Assembly (NCBI GenBank): GCA_045105075.1
Contig: JBGCDD010000042.1
Coordinates: forward strand, 1-64,000
Reading direction: 5' to 3'
Length of the DNA stretch: 64,000 nucleotides
Origin: JBGCDD01 sp045105075
GTDB taxonomy: Bacteria > Pseudomonadota > Alphaproteobacteria > Rhodobacterales > Rhodobacteraceae
In this document: positions 42,249 through 50,891 of the stretch, in pieces
Layout of the letters: every line of letters starts with the position of its first letter
Position numbering within the stretch: position 1 is the stretch's first letter
Notes under the pieces: generated by a model
The model's input: the letters and a program-made list of their open reading frames with translations, nothing else
Database searches by the model: none
What the model was told of the DNA's origin: nothing
Made by a program: the position numbers and the translations under genes

Positions 42249-43430
42249 GTGTTAAGATGGTTTGCCATGACCGCGTTGATGCTGGTGCTGTCCGCAGGAG
42301 CGGTGCGCGCGATTGACGTCAAGGCGGCGGTGTTGCGCATCGATTATCCGGTGTTGCTGCCGATCAGCCGCTATGACCTGCCGCCCTCTGACCTGGGATT
42401 TGGTGGCGCGGCATTGGCGGACGAAGACAATGGCACCACCGGCACATTCCTGGGCCACACTTACGAAACAAGCGTCATCGCCGCCGCGCCCGATCAAGCC
42501 GACGCCGCACTTGAGCAGATCCTGAACAACGGCATCGCTTTGATCGTGATCCAGGCCCGGCGCGAAGATTTGCTGCGTCTGAGCGATCGGGGGGCACAGG
42601 CCGGGGCCCTGGTGTTCAATGCGCGTGCGCCTGACACTGCGCTGCGCGACGGCGACTGTCGCGCCAACCTGCTGCATATCGCGCCCAGCCATGGCATGAT
42701 GGCCGACGCTGTGGCGCAGTTTGCGGTTTGGAAGAAATGGCGCAAATGGTTCCTGATCGCAGGCTCCAACCCGCAGGATCAGGCTTTGGCAGATGCCTAT
42801 CGCCACGCAGCGCGCAAATTCGGCGCCACGATCAGCGAAGAGCGGGTTTTTGAGGACACCGGCGGGTCGCGGCGCACGGATTCGGGCCATGTTCTGGTGC
42901 AGCGCCTGTTGCCCACGTTCAGCCAGGGCGCAAAGGCCCATGATGTGGTGATCGCCGCCGATGAGACCGACTATTTCGCGCGCTACCTCAGCTATCATCT
43001 GTGGACACCGCGCCCGGTGATGGGATCGGGCGGGCTGGTGCCCACGCCCTTTCACGGCGCGCACGAGGCCTGGGGCGCAACCCAGTTTCACACCCGCTTC
43101 GAGGCGCTGACCGGACGCTATGCCAAGCCCGAGGATTACAACGTCTGGCTGGCTCTTCGCGTGATCGGCGAGGCTGTGACCCGTGCCAACACAGCTGACC
43201 CGACCGGCGTGCGCGACTATGCGATATCTGATGCCTTTGAGTTGGCCGCCTTCAAAGGCCAAAAGGTGACCTTTCGCAATTGGAACGGGCAGTTGCGCCA
43301 ACCGATCCTGCTCTATGATGGGTCGATCACCGTCAGCGTCAGCCCGCAAGACGGATTTTTGCATCGTGTGTCACCGCTGGATTCGATGGGGCTTGATCGT
43401 CCTGAATCGGCCTGTCGCGCTTTTGATTGA
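42249..43430 (+). CDS. PQQ-dependent alcohol system-associated ABC substrate-binding protein
   Basis: A 393-residue exported protein of the branched-chain amino acid-type binding fold. The start is put at GTG 42249, after GGGGGAAAACA, because it opens the signal peptide (LRWFAMTALMLVLSAGAVRA); an ATG at 42198 is the alternative. LRIDYPVLLPISRYDLPPSD and FNARAPDTALRDGDCRANL are family-like stretches. Members normally travel with an ABC ATPase and permease for an unknown export or import step; those partners are not adjacent here. Beta-propeller gene follows. Confidence 0.87.
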   Translation: MLRWFAMTALMLVLSAGAVRAIDVKAAVLRIDYPVLLPISRYDLPPSDLGFGGAALADEDNGTTGTFLGHTYETSVIAAAPDQADAALEQILNNGIALIVIQARREDLLRLSDRGAQAGALVFNARAPDTALRDGDCRANLLHIAPSHGMMADAVAQFAVWKKWRKWFLIAGSNPQDQALADAYRHAARKFGATISEERVFEDTGGSRRTDSGHVLVQRLLPTFSQGAKAHDVVIAADETDYFARYLSYHLWTPRPVMGSGGLVPTPFHGAHEAWGATQFHTRFEALTGRYAKPEDYNVWLALRVIGEAVTRANTADPTGVRDYAISDAFELAAFKGQKVTFRNWNGQLRQPILLYDGSITVSVSPQDGFLHRVSPLDSMGLDRPESACRAFD

Positions 43431-43442
43431 ACGGAGAACCGG

Positions 43443-44414
43443 ATGAAACGTGCCCTTTTGACCGCAGCGATGGCCCTTTTGATCGCCAGTCCGACCCTTG
43501 CTGGAACCGCGTTTATCTCGAACGAACGCGGCAACACGATCACGGTGGTCAACACCGACACATGGCAGGTCGAGACCGAGTTTTTTGCCGGCAACCGGCC
43601 GCGCGGCATCACCGTCAGCGCGGATAAAACCAAGATCTATGTCTGTGCCTCTGATGACAATCTGGTGCGGGTTTTTGATGCTAAGACCTATGAGGAATTG
43701 CCCAGCCTGCCCTCGGGGCCTGACCCCGAGCTGTTCGTGCTCGAACCCTCCGGCACCCGGCTTTACATCGCCAACGAGGACGACAATCTGGTCACTGTGA
43801 CCGACACGCAAACCCGCCGCGTTCTGGCCGAAGTGCCGGTGGGCGTGGAACCCGAAGGCATGGCGATCAGCCCAAACGCGAAATTCGTCGTCAACACGTC
43901 TGAAACCACGAATATGGCGCATTTCATTTCCACCGAGGACTACAAGATCAAGCACAATGTGCTGGTGGATCAGCGCCCGCGCTATGCGGTTTACACCGAC
44001 GACGGCACGCGGCTGTTTGTCACCTCGGAAATTGGCGGCACAGTCACAGCGATGGATATCGCGCCCGACGGCACACCAACGGTGGTGGGCAAGATCACCT
44101 TTGAAGTGCCCGGCGTGTTGCCGGAATGGCTGCAACCGGTGGGCGCAAAGATCACTGCCGATGGCACCCGGCTGTTCGTGGCACTGGGGCCGGCCAACCG
44201 GGTCGCGGTGATCGACGCGCAAAGCCTTGAAGTGCTGCGCTATATTCTGGTCGGGCAGCGGGTCTGGCAATTGGGATTCACGCCGGATCAGAAATACTTG
44301 CTGACGACAAATGGCAATTCCAACGACATCACTGTGATCGACGTGGCCGCAGAAAAAGCGTTGCGCTCGATCCAAGTGGGCCAACAGCCCTGGGGCGTGG
44401 TCGCAATTGATTAA
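43443..44414 (+). CDS. PQQ-associated YVTN beta-propeller protein
   Basis: A 323-residue exported protein with signal peptide (LTAAMALLIASPTLAG) and about seven YVTN-type blades: GNTITVVNTDTWQVE, KTKIYVCASDDNLVRVFDA, GTRLYIANEDDNLVTVTD and so on. Family members are co-inherited with PQQ alcohol dehydrogenases and may be electron-transfer or assembly platforms. Lies 12 bases after the ABC binding-protein gene. Confidence 0.9.
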   Translation: MKRALLTAAMALLIASPTLAGTAFISNERGNTITVVNTDTWQVETEFFAGNRPRGITVSADKTKIYVCASDDNLVRVFDAKTYEELPSLPSGPDPELFVLEPSGTRLYIANEDDNLVTVTDTQTRRVLAEVPVGVEPEGMAISPNAKFVVNTSETTNMAHFISTEDYKIKHNVLVDQRPRYAVYTDDGTRLFVTSEIGGTVTAMDIAPDGTPTVVGKITFEVPGVLPEWLQPVGAKITADGTRLFVALGPANRVAVIDAQSLEVLRYILVGQRVWQLGFTPDQKYLLTTNGNSNDITVIDVAAEKALRSIQVGQQPWGVVAID

Positions 44415-44426
44415 GGGAGAGATCAC

Positions 44427-44864
44427 ATGAAACACGTTATCTATGCAGCGCTTTTTGCCGCTTTTGCCGCGCCTGTGGCGAGCGCGCCGTTGTGCACCGA
44501 TCTGGGGTTTGCCGGGTTGTTGGCCAAGTGCAACCGGGGCGAGACAATTGCGCTGACCCTGGCGTCGGGCCAACCCTTGGGCGCGGATGTCACCCTGCAA
44601 TCGGGGGCCTATTACAAGCTGGTGATCACGGCGGATGGGTCGGCCGAGCTGGGGCTGGAAGGTCCGGGGTTTTTCCGCGCGATCTGGATGAACGAAATCG
44701 TCATCAACGACATCGAAATCCGCCCCATGGCTGTCGACTCGTTTGAATTTGACGATGCTGGCTCGGCGGAATTGTCTTTCATTGCGATCAAACCGGGGCG
44801 TCACGTGCTGCGCATTCCGGGCTCGACAGGGGGCGCGCAATCGATGACGGTGACGATCCAATAG
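44427..44864 (+). CDS. Secreted beta-rich protein of unknown function
   Basis: A 145-residue exported protein with signal peptide (YAALFAAFAAPVASAP). The mature part has two early cysteines (LCTDLG, KCNRGE), an all-beta look (GAYYKLVITADGSAELGLEG), and a C-terminal AIKPGRHVLRIPGS. It has a cupredoxin-like feel but no copper-ligand set could be made out. It lies 12 bases after the propeller gene, so it belongs to the same PQQ-associated operon. Confidence 0.75.
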   Translation: MKHVIYAALFAAFAAPVASAPLCTDLGFAGLLAKCNRGETIALTLASGQPLGADVTLQSGAYYKLVITADGSAELGLEGPGFFRAIWMNEIVINDIEIRPMAVDSFEFDDAGSAELSFIAIKPGRHVLRIPGSTGGAQSMTVTIQ

Positions 44865-44894
44865 GCCTTGGGTCGGCGCACAAAGGAAAAGTGA

Positions 44895-45911
44895 ATGCAA
44901 CTTGAGCAGGTGACAGACAATGCCTGTTGGATCGGATCAGACCTGATCGGCGACAAAAGCTGGCTGTTCACGCTCGGCCAAGGTGAAATTGCCGGGTTGA
45001 AACGGATGGCGGACACCGTGCGCCCAAAGCTGGAGGGTGACGCCAACGCCTTGTTGGCCCTGCCCACAGACCAGTTTGATCTGGGCCCGTTCGGCGACAC
45101 TCTCCAGCAGGTCTATGCTCAGCTTAAATTGGGTCTGGGCGTCGCCTTGGTACGTGGCCTGCCGCTTGATCAACTTGATCCGCTGGATGCGGCGATCATC
45201 TATTGGGCGGTGGGTTTGCATCTGGGCACGGCGACGCCGAACAACCCCGAGGGCGACGTGTTTGGCCATATCACTGACCTTGGCAAAACCCAAAAGGACG
45301 CCAACAGCCGGGGCTATCAAACCCGCGAGCTGATGGATTACCATTGCGATCAGTGCGATATTGTCGGGCTGCTGTGTCTGCGCACGGCAAAATCTGGCGG
45401 GGTTTCAATGGTCTCAAGCTCGGTTGCGATGTATAACACGCTGCTGTCGCGCCACCCAGAGTACGCGACCGCCCTGACCGCGCCGCTGTGCTGGAGCAAG
45501 ATGGGCGAGCATGCAAAAGGCGACACGCCCTATTATCAAAGCCCGGTGTTCAACTTCTTTGGCGGCCAGATCTGCACGTCGTTTGGGCCAAAACACATCG
45601 AAAAAGGCCACGCATTGCCCGAAACGCCACGGCTTAGCGATCTGCAACGCGACGCCATCCGCACCGCCGAAGAAATTGCCCATGAACAGCGCTTTGAGAT
45701 GGTTCTGGAACGCGGCGATATGCAGTTTGCCAACAATTACGTGACCCTGCACACGCGCTCGCAATACGAGGATCACGCCGCGCCGGACCAAAAGCGGCTG
45801 TTGTGGCGGCTGTGGTTGATGCGCCCGGATCTGCGCCCGCGCACGGCCTACTCCCAGCAATTTCAGGACGGTGTCGCGCTGGGGTCAGGGCACAGACAGA
45901 TCAGGGTCTAG
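44895..45911 (+). CDS. TauD/TfdA-family dioxygenase
   Basis: A 338-residue protein with the TauD/TfdA fold of Fe(II)/2-oxoglutarate oxygenases. The facial triad is supported by His150-Cys-Asp152 (MDYHCDQC) and a distal His in NNYVTLHTRSQYED, followed by RRLLWRLW-like Arg residues for 2-oxoglutarate (KRLLWRLWLM). Substrate unknown. It lies 30 bases after the small secreted protein gene and may be part of the same operon, though it is cytoplasmic. Its TAG stop shares CTAG with the convergent DUF3299 gene. Confidence 0.87.
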   Translation: MQLEQVTDNACWIGSDLIGDKSWLFTLGQGEIAGLKRMADTVRPKLEGDANALLALPTDQFDLGPFGDTLQQVYAQLKLGLGVALVRGLPLDQLDPLDAAIIYWAVGLHLGTATPNNPEGDVFGHITDLGKTQKDANSRGYQTRELMDYHCDQCDIVGLLCLRTAKSGGVSMVSSSVAMYNTLLSRHPEYATALTAPLCWSKMGEHAKGDTPYYQSPVFNFFGGQICTSFGPKHIEKGHALPETPRLSDLQRDAIRTAEEIAHEQRFEMVLERGDMQFANNYVTLHTRSQYEDHAAPDQKRLLWRLWLMRPDLRPRTAYSQQFQDGVALGSGHRQIRV

Positions 45912-46411
45912 TATTTGTAAGGCGTGATCTGATCCGCCGACAACGCATAGCCGATTTCAGCCAATTGCGTCACCAATGCCGAGGTGCCAAACATTCCCGT
46001 CACATTGACCGGCTCGTACAGGCCTTTGCTGTCGTAGGGTTCGTTGGTGGTGACAAAAACCAGCTGATTGGCGGGCGGTGGCGGCACATGCACGCAAGCC
46101 CCGACAAAAGGCACCAGAATAAACGCCGTCACGCCGTTCCCGGAATAGTCGATCGGCACGATAAAGCCGGGAATACGAACGATTTGCCCGTTCCAATCGG
46201 TGCGAACGCCACTAGAGGCCGGCTGTTGGCTGAACAAATCCGTGCGCTCGTGATCGACCAGCCCTTGCAGAACCTGGGGAATGGCCGTTTCGCCTTCGGG
46301 CAAAAGATCAGACCAATCCAGATCAACAAACGCTTCGGCGCGGGCGCTATGGGGAAGTGCAGCACAGGCGGCAAGCGCTGTCAGGACGTGGCGGCGGAGC
46401 AGCAGCGTCAC
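45908..46411 (-). CDS. DUF3299 secreted protein (paralogue 2)
   Basis: A 167-residue exported protein, started by a GTG that overlaps the TGA of the previous gene. Tat/Sec-like signal (LRRHVLTALAACAALPHSARA). The DUF3299 core is VRIPGFIVPIDYSGNGVTAF followed by LVPFVGACVHVPPPPANQ, with the Cys-His-rich loop. Paralogue of the gene just upstream, same length. DUF3299 proteins often travel with metal ABC transporters; here they close a zinc-uptake type operon. Confidence 0.87.
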   Translation of the reverse strand: MTLLLRRHVLTALAACAALPHSARAEAFVDLDWSDLLPEGETAIPQVLQGLVDHERTDLFSQQPASSGVRTDWNGQIVRIPGFIVPIDYSGNGVTAFILVPFVGACVHVPPPPANQLVFVTTNEPYDSKGLYEPVNVTGMFGTSALVTQLAEIGYALSADQITPYKY

Positions 46412-46911
46412 CACACATAGACCTCCATCTGGTCCGCCGCGAGGGTATAGCCGGTCTGGGCAATGTCGGTTGATTGCATCTGGTTGCTCATGCGCCCGGT
46501 CACCCACACTGGATCCCACAGATCGTCGCCGGGCCAGGGATTGGGTGTGGTCACAAAAACCAGCTGGTTGGGTGGCGGTGGCGGCGTGTGGATGCAGGCG
46601 CCGACATAGGGCACCAGAACAAAACTGCGCACGCCATCGGCCGACATGTCGATCGGGATGATAAAGCCGGGCATTTTGATATAGGCGCCATCCAGCGCGC
46701 CGTTCAGCTTGGTCGCATTTTCGTCAAACACCGGTTGCCACGAGTCGTTCAGCACGTCGATTTCGCCCTCGGCGATGATCTCGGAATAGGGCACCCCGGG
46801 CGGGATCAGATCATCCCAGGTGATTTCGCGCGCAGCATTGGCGCGCACAACATGCGGCAGCAAGGCACAAGAAACAGCTGATGTGATCAAGGCGCGGCGC
46901 GAAACTGTCAT
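46408..46911 (-). CDS. DUF3299 secreted protein (paralogue 1)
   Basis: A 167-residue exported protein; the ATG at 46911 (signal MTVSRRALITSAVSCALLPH) is preferred, with a second option four codons earlier at 46923. Core IKMPGFIIPIDMSADGVRSF and LVPYVGACIHTPPPPPNQ match the paralogue downstream. The conserved Cys and His in GACIH may bind metal. It lies between the permease gene and paralogue 2 on the same strand. Confidence 0.87.
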   Translation of the reverse strand: MTVSRRALITSAVSCALLPHVVRANAAREITWDDLIPPGVPYSEIIAEGEIDVLNDSWQPVFDENATKLNGALDGAYIKMPGFIIPIDMSADGVRSFVLVPYVGACIHTPPPPPNQLVFVTTPNPWPGDDLWDPVWVTGRMSNQMQSTDIAQTGYTLAADQMEVYVW

Positions 46912-46928
46912 ATCGATTCCCATCCCAA

Positions 46929-48179
46929 TTAGGTGCGCACCATCATACCATCGGCAAGCGAAAGGCGATAGGCCCGCAGCGCCGGCAGCACGCTCACAAT
47001 TACGCCAGCGGCGACAACGCCTAGCAGCACCCAGATCTCGCGCAGGGCAGGCGGCTCAATTGGCAACCACAGCCCAAAGGCGCTGTCGATCGCCGGTTGC
47101 GCAAAGATCAGGCCGACATAAAGCAAAACCATGCCCAGCAATGCGCCAATGGTCGACATCACTGCGGCCTCGATCACCAGCATCGCGATGATCACCCGCG
47201 GCCGCGCGCCCATGGCGCGAAAGATCGCCATTTCGCGGCGTCTTTCGTTCAGGCTGGAAAAAATTGTCGCCATCAAGCCGATCAACGCGGTCACCACAAC
47301 CATGGCCGACACCGCCAACAGGGCGACCTCTGCCAGCCCGACAATCTGCCATAGCTCTTGCAGGGCGACGCCGGGCAAAATCGCCAAAAGCGGCTCTTCT
47401 GGATAGGTGTTGATGGCACGTTGCAGCCCAAACACCCGCAGCCGGTTTTCAACGCCAACCAGGGCGGCGGTCACGGCTTTTGGTGTCAGCTCCATCTGAC
47501 GCAGCACCTCAGCCGGGGTGGATTGGCCGGGAATTTGCGCGCCACTGCGCCAATCCACATGGATCGCCTCGATCGCTTGCAGGCTGACAATCACCGTGCG
47601 ATCCACTGGCGTTCCGGTCTTTTCCAGAATGCCCGAGACGCGAAACGGCTGATCATCGTGTTCGGTGAATGATGCCAACCCATGCGCCACCACAATCGGA
47701 TCGCCCACCTTATATCCCAGCGTCGCGGCCACATCGGCGCCGATCACTGTGTCGAACAAATCGGACAACAGCGCGCCGTCGCGGATCACCAAAGATTGCC
47801 CGGACCGATACTTGTAACGTTCGAAAAACGCCGATGTCGTGCCCATCACGCGAAACTGGCGATGGCTGTCGCCCAGCGAAATCGGCACGATCCAGTCCAC
47901 CTCGCGGCGGTTGGCGATGTCGGTGTAGCTTTCCCAGCTGAGGTTGTTGGTGGCATTGCCGATGCGGAACACCGAATAGAGCAACAATTGCACCGAGCCC
48001 GAGCGCGCGCCGACAATCAGGTCGGTCCCTGAAATCGTATCGGCAAAGCTGGCCTTGGCGCCGGTGCGCACTTTTTCAACGCCCAAAAACAGCGCCACCG
48101 ACAGTGAGATCGCCAAGATCGTCATGCCCACTGTCAGCGCACGGGCCCGCAGCGACGCAATCGCCAGACGCACGATCAT
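46929..48179 (-). CDS. ABC transporter permease, FtsX/MacB type
   Basis: A 416-residue inner-membrane protein with the FtsX layout: one N-terminal helix (SLRARALTVGMTILAISLSV), a large periplasmic domain (about residues 45-265), then three C-terminal helices (LAEVALLAVSAMVVVTALIG and so on). Pairs with the ATPase encoded just upstream (overlap ATGA). In ZrgA-type operons this pair is proposed to work in zinc uptake together with the His-rich protein; MacB/LolE-like energy transfer rather than true transport is also possible. Confidence 0.88.
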   Translation of the reverse strand: MIVRLAIASLRARALTVGMTILAISLSVALFLGVEKVRTGAKASFADTISGTDLIVGARSGSVQLLLYSVFRIGNATNNLSWESYTDIANRREVDWIVPISLGDSHRQFRVMGTTSAFFERYKYRSGQSLVIRDGALLSDLFDTVIGADVAATLGYKVGDPIVVAHGLASFTEHDDQPFRVSGILEKTGTPVDRTVIVSLQAIEAIHVDWRSGAQIPGQSTPAEVLRQMELTPKAVTAALVGVENRLRVFGLQRAINTYPEEPLLAILPGVALQELWQIVGLAEVALLAVSAMVVVTALIGLMATIFSSLNERRREMAIFRAMGARPRVIIAMLVIEAAVMSTIGALLGMVLLYVGLIFAQPAIDSAFGLWLPIEPPALREIWVLLGVVAAGVIVSVLPALRAYRLSLADGMMVRT

Positions 48180-48877
48180 GCCACGGCCCCTTCAGGCGGC
48201 GCAATGTCAGACATTTTGACGACGCGGTCGAAATGATCACCAAGGCGCGCATCATGACTGACCATCAACAAGGCCGTGGCATTGGCGCGCGATTGGGTGA
48301 ACAGCAAATCCAGAAAGGTGGCTTGGGTGGCGGCGTCCAGCGCCGACGTCGGTTCGTCCGCGATGATCAAGGGTGGTTGGCCAATCAGCGCGCGCGCGGC
48401 CGCGACCCGTTGTTGCTGGCCCACGCTTAGGGTGCCGGCGCGAGCGGTGGTCAGTTCGGGCGCCAAGCCCAGGGTTTGAATGAGCTGGCGCGCAGTTTCC
48501 TTGGGGCGGGCCACCCGCGCGCGGCGATCCGGGGCAAAGCGCAGGGGCAAAAGGATATTGTCGAGCACGCTGCCAAAAGGGAGCAGATTGAACTGCTGGA
48601 AAATCACGCCGATTTGTTCGGCGCGAAACCTGTCGCGCGCTGCGGCAGAAAGGCCCGCAAGGTCGGTGCCTTGCACGCTCACCACCCCATTTTGCGCAAC
48701 CAGAGTGCCGCAAATCAGCGACAACAGGGTTGATTTGCCCGACCCGCTTTCGCCCAGCAGCAACACCGTTTCGCCCGCCGCCATGGTGAATTTGGGCACC
48801 TGCAATGCAAACGAGGTCCGCCCGGGCCAGTTGAATCCGACCCCTTCAAGCGACAGCACAGGTGCTTTGTCGATCAA
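48176..48877 (-). CDS. ABC transporter ATP-binding protein (LolD/MacB type)
   Basis: A 233-residue ATPase with Walker A GESGSGKST (about residue 40), signature LSVGQQQRVA and Walker B LIIADEPTSALD. Start is TTG at 48877, after AGGAACG. Belongs with the FtsX-type permease downstream and lies 17 bases after the ZrgA-like gene on the same strand. Confidence 0.9.
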   Translation of the reverse strand: MIDKAPVLSLEGVGFNWPGRTSFALQVPKFTMAAGETVLLLGESGSGKSTLLSLICGTLVAQNGVVSVQGTDLAGLSAAARDRFRAEQIGVIFQQFNLLPFGSVLDNILLPLRFAPDRRARVARPKETARQLIQTLGLAPELTTARAGTLSVGQQQRVAAARALIGQPPLIIADEPTSALDAATQATFLDLLFTQSRANATALLMVSHDARLGDHFDRVVKMSDIAPPEGAVA

Positions 48878-48894
48878 ACCAACGTTCCTGGCGT

Positions 48895-49599
48895 TCAGAA
48901 CATCGCGCTGAGATCAAGGGTTGGCGCGTCGCGCATGACCTCAAAGGCGTTGGCACCGCGATCGGAAATCACCTGCACCTCAAGTTCCAAGGCGTTTTCG
49001 AACGTCTCAAAATAGGCGAAAGTGATCGTGGTTAAAGCGGTCGGATCGGCGCAGTCGAGACGGTATTCGGCGTGAAATTCCGTGTGCCCGGCCGCGTCTT
49101 CGGCTTCGTCATGGGCATGTTCATCGTGCCCGTCTTCTTCATGAGCATGTTCGTCGTGCGCGTGTTCTTCATGCCCGCCTTCTTCATGAGCATGTTCGTC
49201 ATGTGCGTGCTCGTCGTGATCCGAGGCTTTGGCGTCGTCATGGCCGTGGTCTTCGTGCGCGTGCTCGTCGTGGTGATCTTCTGCTTCGCTCTCCAATTCG
49301 GCGCTGGCGCGCACCACGCTGCATCCGGCGGCGGCAGGCACAACAAACAGATCAAGCGGACGGGCCAGAACAGCGACCGCCGCGTCAACAGCGGCGCGGT
49401 CCTCGGCGCTTTCGGCACCGTATTCGAACCCAACAATATCGGCCCCTGGCGCGTGCAGCTCCATCGCGATTTCGTTGCCGCTGATGGCGATATCGAGTTG
49501 GCCAACACCGTGTTCATGCGCCTCCAGCTGGCGTTGATCCTCGGCAAAAACCGGGGCGGCCACGCAGGCGGCAGCAAAAAGAAAAGGCAGTTTTTTCAT
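48895..49599 (-). CDS. zrgA: ZrgA-like zinc-binding protein (DUF2796) with His-rich region
   Basis: A 234-residue periplasmic protein: signal peptide (LPFLFAAACVAAPVFA), N-terminal DUF2796 core (QLEAHEHGVGQLDIAISGNE), then an acidic/histidine-rich stretch at residues about 109-172 with repeated HDEHAHE-type units, then a C-terminal core (RLDCADPTALTTITFAYFE). The His/Asp/Glu repeats would hold zinc. Together with the ABC ATPase, permease and DUF3299 genes it forms an operon like zrg loci known to take up zinc under Zur control. Downstream genes are on the same strand. Confidence 0.88.
   Translation of the reverse strand: MKKLPFLFAAACVAAPVFAEDQRQLEAHEHGVGQLDIAISGNEIAMELHAPGADIVGFEYGAESAEDRAAVDAAVAVLARPLDLFVVPAAAGCSVVRASAELESEAEDHHDEHAHEDHGHDDAKASDHDEHAHDEHAHEEGGHEEHAHDEHAHEEDGHDEHAHDEAEDAAGHTEFHAEYRLDCADPTALTTITFAYFETFENALELEVQVISDRGANAFEVMRDAPTLDLSAMF
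49084..49275 (-). repeat. Imperfect in-frame repeats coding the His-rich region
   Basis: The stretch coding residues 109-172 of the ZrgA-like protein contains several imperfect copies of a unit coding HAHDEHAHEE. Such tracts change length easily between strains, which alters the number of metal-binding sites without breaking the frame. Confidence 0.8.
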
Positions 49600-49684
49600 G
49601 TTCGTCGTCCCTGTTGTAACTGATCCTGGCCGAATGCGCCCCAGACCACCGCTTTCATGGCACTCTGAGATATCGATCGAACAG

Positions 49685-49701
49685 ATGTTACTTTATAACA
49701 T
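49685..49701. promoter_or_regulatory. Zur-like palindrome upstream of zrgA
   Basis: ATGTTAC-TTT-ATAACAT is a 17-base near-perfect palindrome (six of seven arm positions pair) in the 241-base divergent region, 86 bases from the zrgA start. It resembles the TGTTAT-type Zur box of alphaproteobacteria. The gene set downstream is of the zinc-uptake type, which fits zinc-dependent repression. Zur binding is inferred. The rest of 49600-49840 holds no gene that I can see. Confidence 0.65.
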
Positions 49702-49840
49702 ATGCAGAGACAAGCCACCCTTCCCGCGAAATCGGCAGATCAATGGGATCGCTGCGCATCCGGGGGCCGGTGCGAAAGTCTTGTTGTCAAATAAAAATGC
49801 CATTGTAATCTGATCATCTAGAACATCTGGGAGGATAAAA

Positions 49841-50833
49841 ATGTTCAGGCAGACACTGATGAGCGCAATTTGCATCTCTGCGTTGGGGAGCGGTGCATTT
49901 GCACAGGAAAAGATGCGCATTTCGCTTCAATTGCCGTTGACCAGCCATCTTGGCGAAAACCTGGTGCTGTTTGAAAAAGAGGTCGAGGCCCGCACGGGTG
50001 GTGCCATCGACGTTGAAATCTATGACAGCGCAACCCTTTATAAAGACAAGGAAGTTCCTTCGGCTGTTGGGTCGGGTTCGATCGAGGCCGGGGTGGCATC
50101 TTTGACGCGTTATGTCGGCGATGTGCCTGCGGTTGATGTGTTTTACATGCCATTTTTGTTCAACACCGAGGAAAAAGTGCGCTCTGCCGTGGCCGAAGGA
50201 TCGCCTGTGCGCACCCTGCTCGAGGCTGAAATCGCCAAGACCGGCGGCAGCGTTTTGTACTGGCAGGCTTATGGCGGCGCGATCTTGTTGTCACAGGACG
50301 GACCGATCCGCACACCGCAAGACATGGTCGGCAAAAAGGCGCGGGTCTTTGGCAAAACGCTGGGCGATTTCGTCAGCGCTGCGGGTGGTGCGCCAACGAT
50401 GATTTCCGGCTCCGAGCAATATCTGGCCTATCAGCGCGGCACCGTTGACGTCGGCATGACCGGTGTGTCGGGCGTGAAATCGCGCAAGTTGTGGGAGGTG
50501 ATGGACACGATCACCAAGACCAACCATGCCGACATCGAATTTGTGGTGGTGGTTAACAATGACTGGTGGGCGAGCCTGGCCAGCGACATCCAGGGCCACA
50601 TCCGCGCGGCGGCCAAAGTGGCGCAAGATGACGTGCGCGACCGCATGACCCAGATCGAGGCCGATGCCTATGCTGCGGCGGAAGCCAACGGGATGACTGT
50701 TGTCGAACTGACCGAGGCCGAGCTTGCCGCGTGGCAAACCGTCGCCCAACCCGTGATTGACGGCTATCTTGAAGCCACCGGCGACACCGGCAAGCAGATC
50801 CTTGAGGCGCTTGGCGTCAGCAGCGGTTCCTGA
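49841..50833 (+). CDS. TRAP transporter solute-binding protein (DctP family)
   Basis: A 330-residue periplasmic receptor with signal peptide (ICISALGSGAFAQ) after a GGGAGGAT ribosome site. DctP-type stretches include LYKDKEVPSAVGSGSIEAG, GKKARVFGKTLGDFVSAAGG and QRGTVDVGMTG. An Arg in KARVFGKT is a candidate carboxylate clamp. Heads a dctP-dctQ-dctM set followed by a lyase gene, so the cargo may be a dicarboxylate or branched-chain acid; the exact ligand is unknown. Confidence 0.92.
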   Translation: MFRQTLMSAICISALGSGAFAQEKMRISLQLPLTSHLGENLVLFEKEVEARTGGAIDVEIYDSATLYKDKEVPSAVGSGSIEAGVASLTRYVGDVPAVDVFYMPFLFNTEEKVRSAVAEGSPVRTLLEAEIAKTGGSVLYWQAYGGAILLSQDGPIRTPQDMVGKKARVFGKTLGDFVSAAGGAPTMISGSEQYLAYQRGTVDVGMTGVSGVKSRKLWEVMDTITKTNHADIEFVVVVNNDWWASLASDIQGHIRAAAKVAQDDVRDRMTQIEADAYAAAEANGMTVVELTEAELAAWQTVAQPVIDGYLEATGDTGKQILEALGVSSGS

Positions 50834-50857
50834 GAAGGATGGCGATGAAACGGAACG

Positions 50858-50879
50858 CGGGCGGTCTTTGGACCGTCCG
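50858..50879 (+). terminator. Hairpin between dctP and dctQ
   Basis: CGGGCGGTC at 50858-50866 and GACCGTCCG at 50871-50879 form a 9-bp stem (one G-U) with a TTTG loop. It sits right after the binding-protein stop and before the permease start. Such hairpins commonly keep binding-protein mRNA more abundant than permease mRNA; no T-run follows, so read-through is expected. Confidence 0.65.
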
Positions 50880-50891
50880 CAGTGTGTGCCC

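Noticed and set aside
43371..44900. 509-residue minus-strand frame
   Set aside because: Antisense shadow of the beta-propeller gene and its neighbour.
49084..49275. Short repeated DNA units as a CRISPR array
   Set aside because: Repeats are imperfect, have no spacers and are in frame inside the His-rich part of the ZrgA-like protein.
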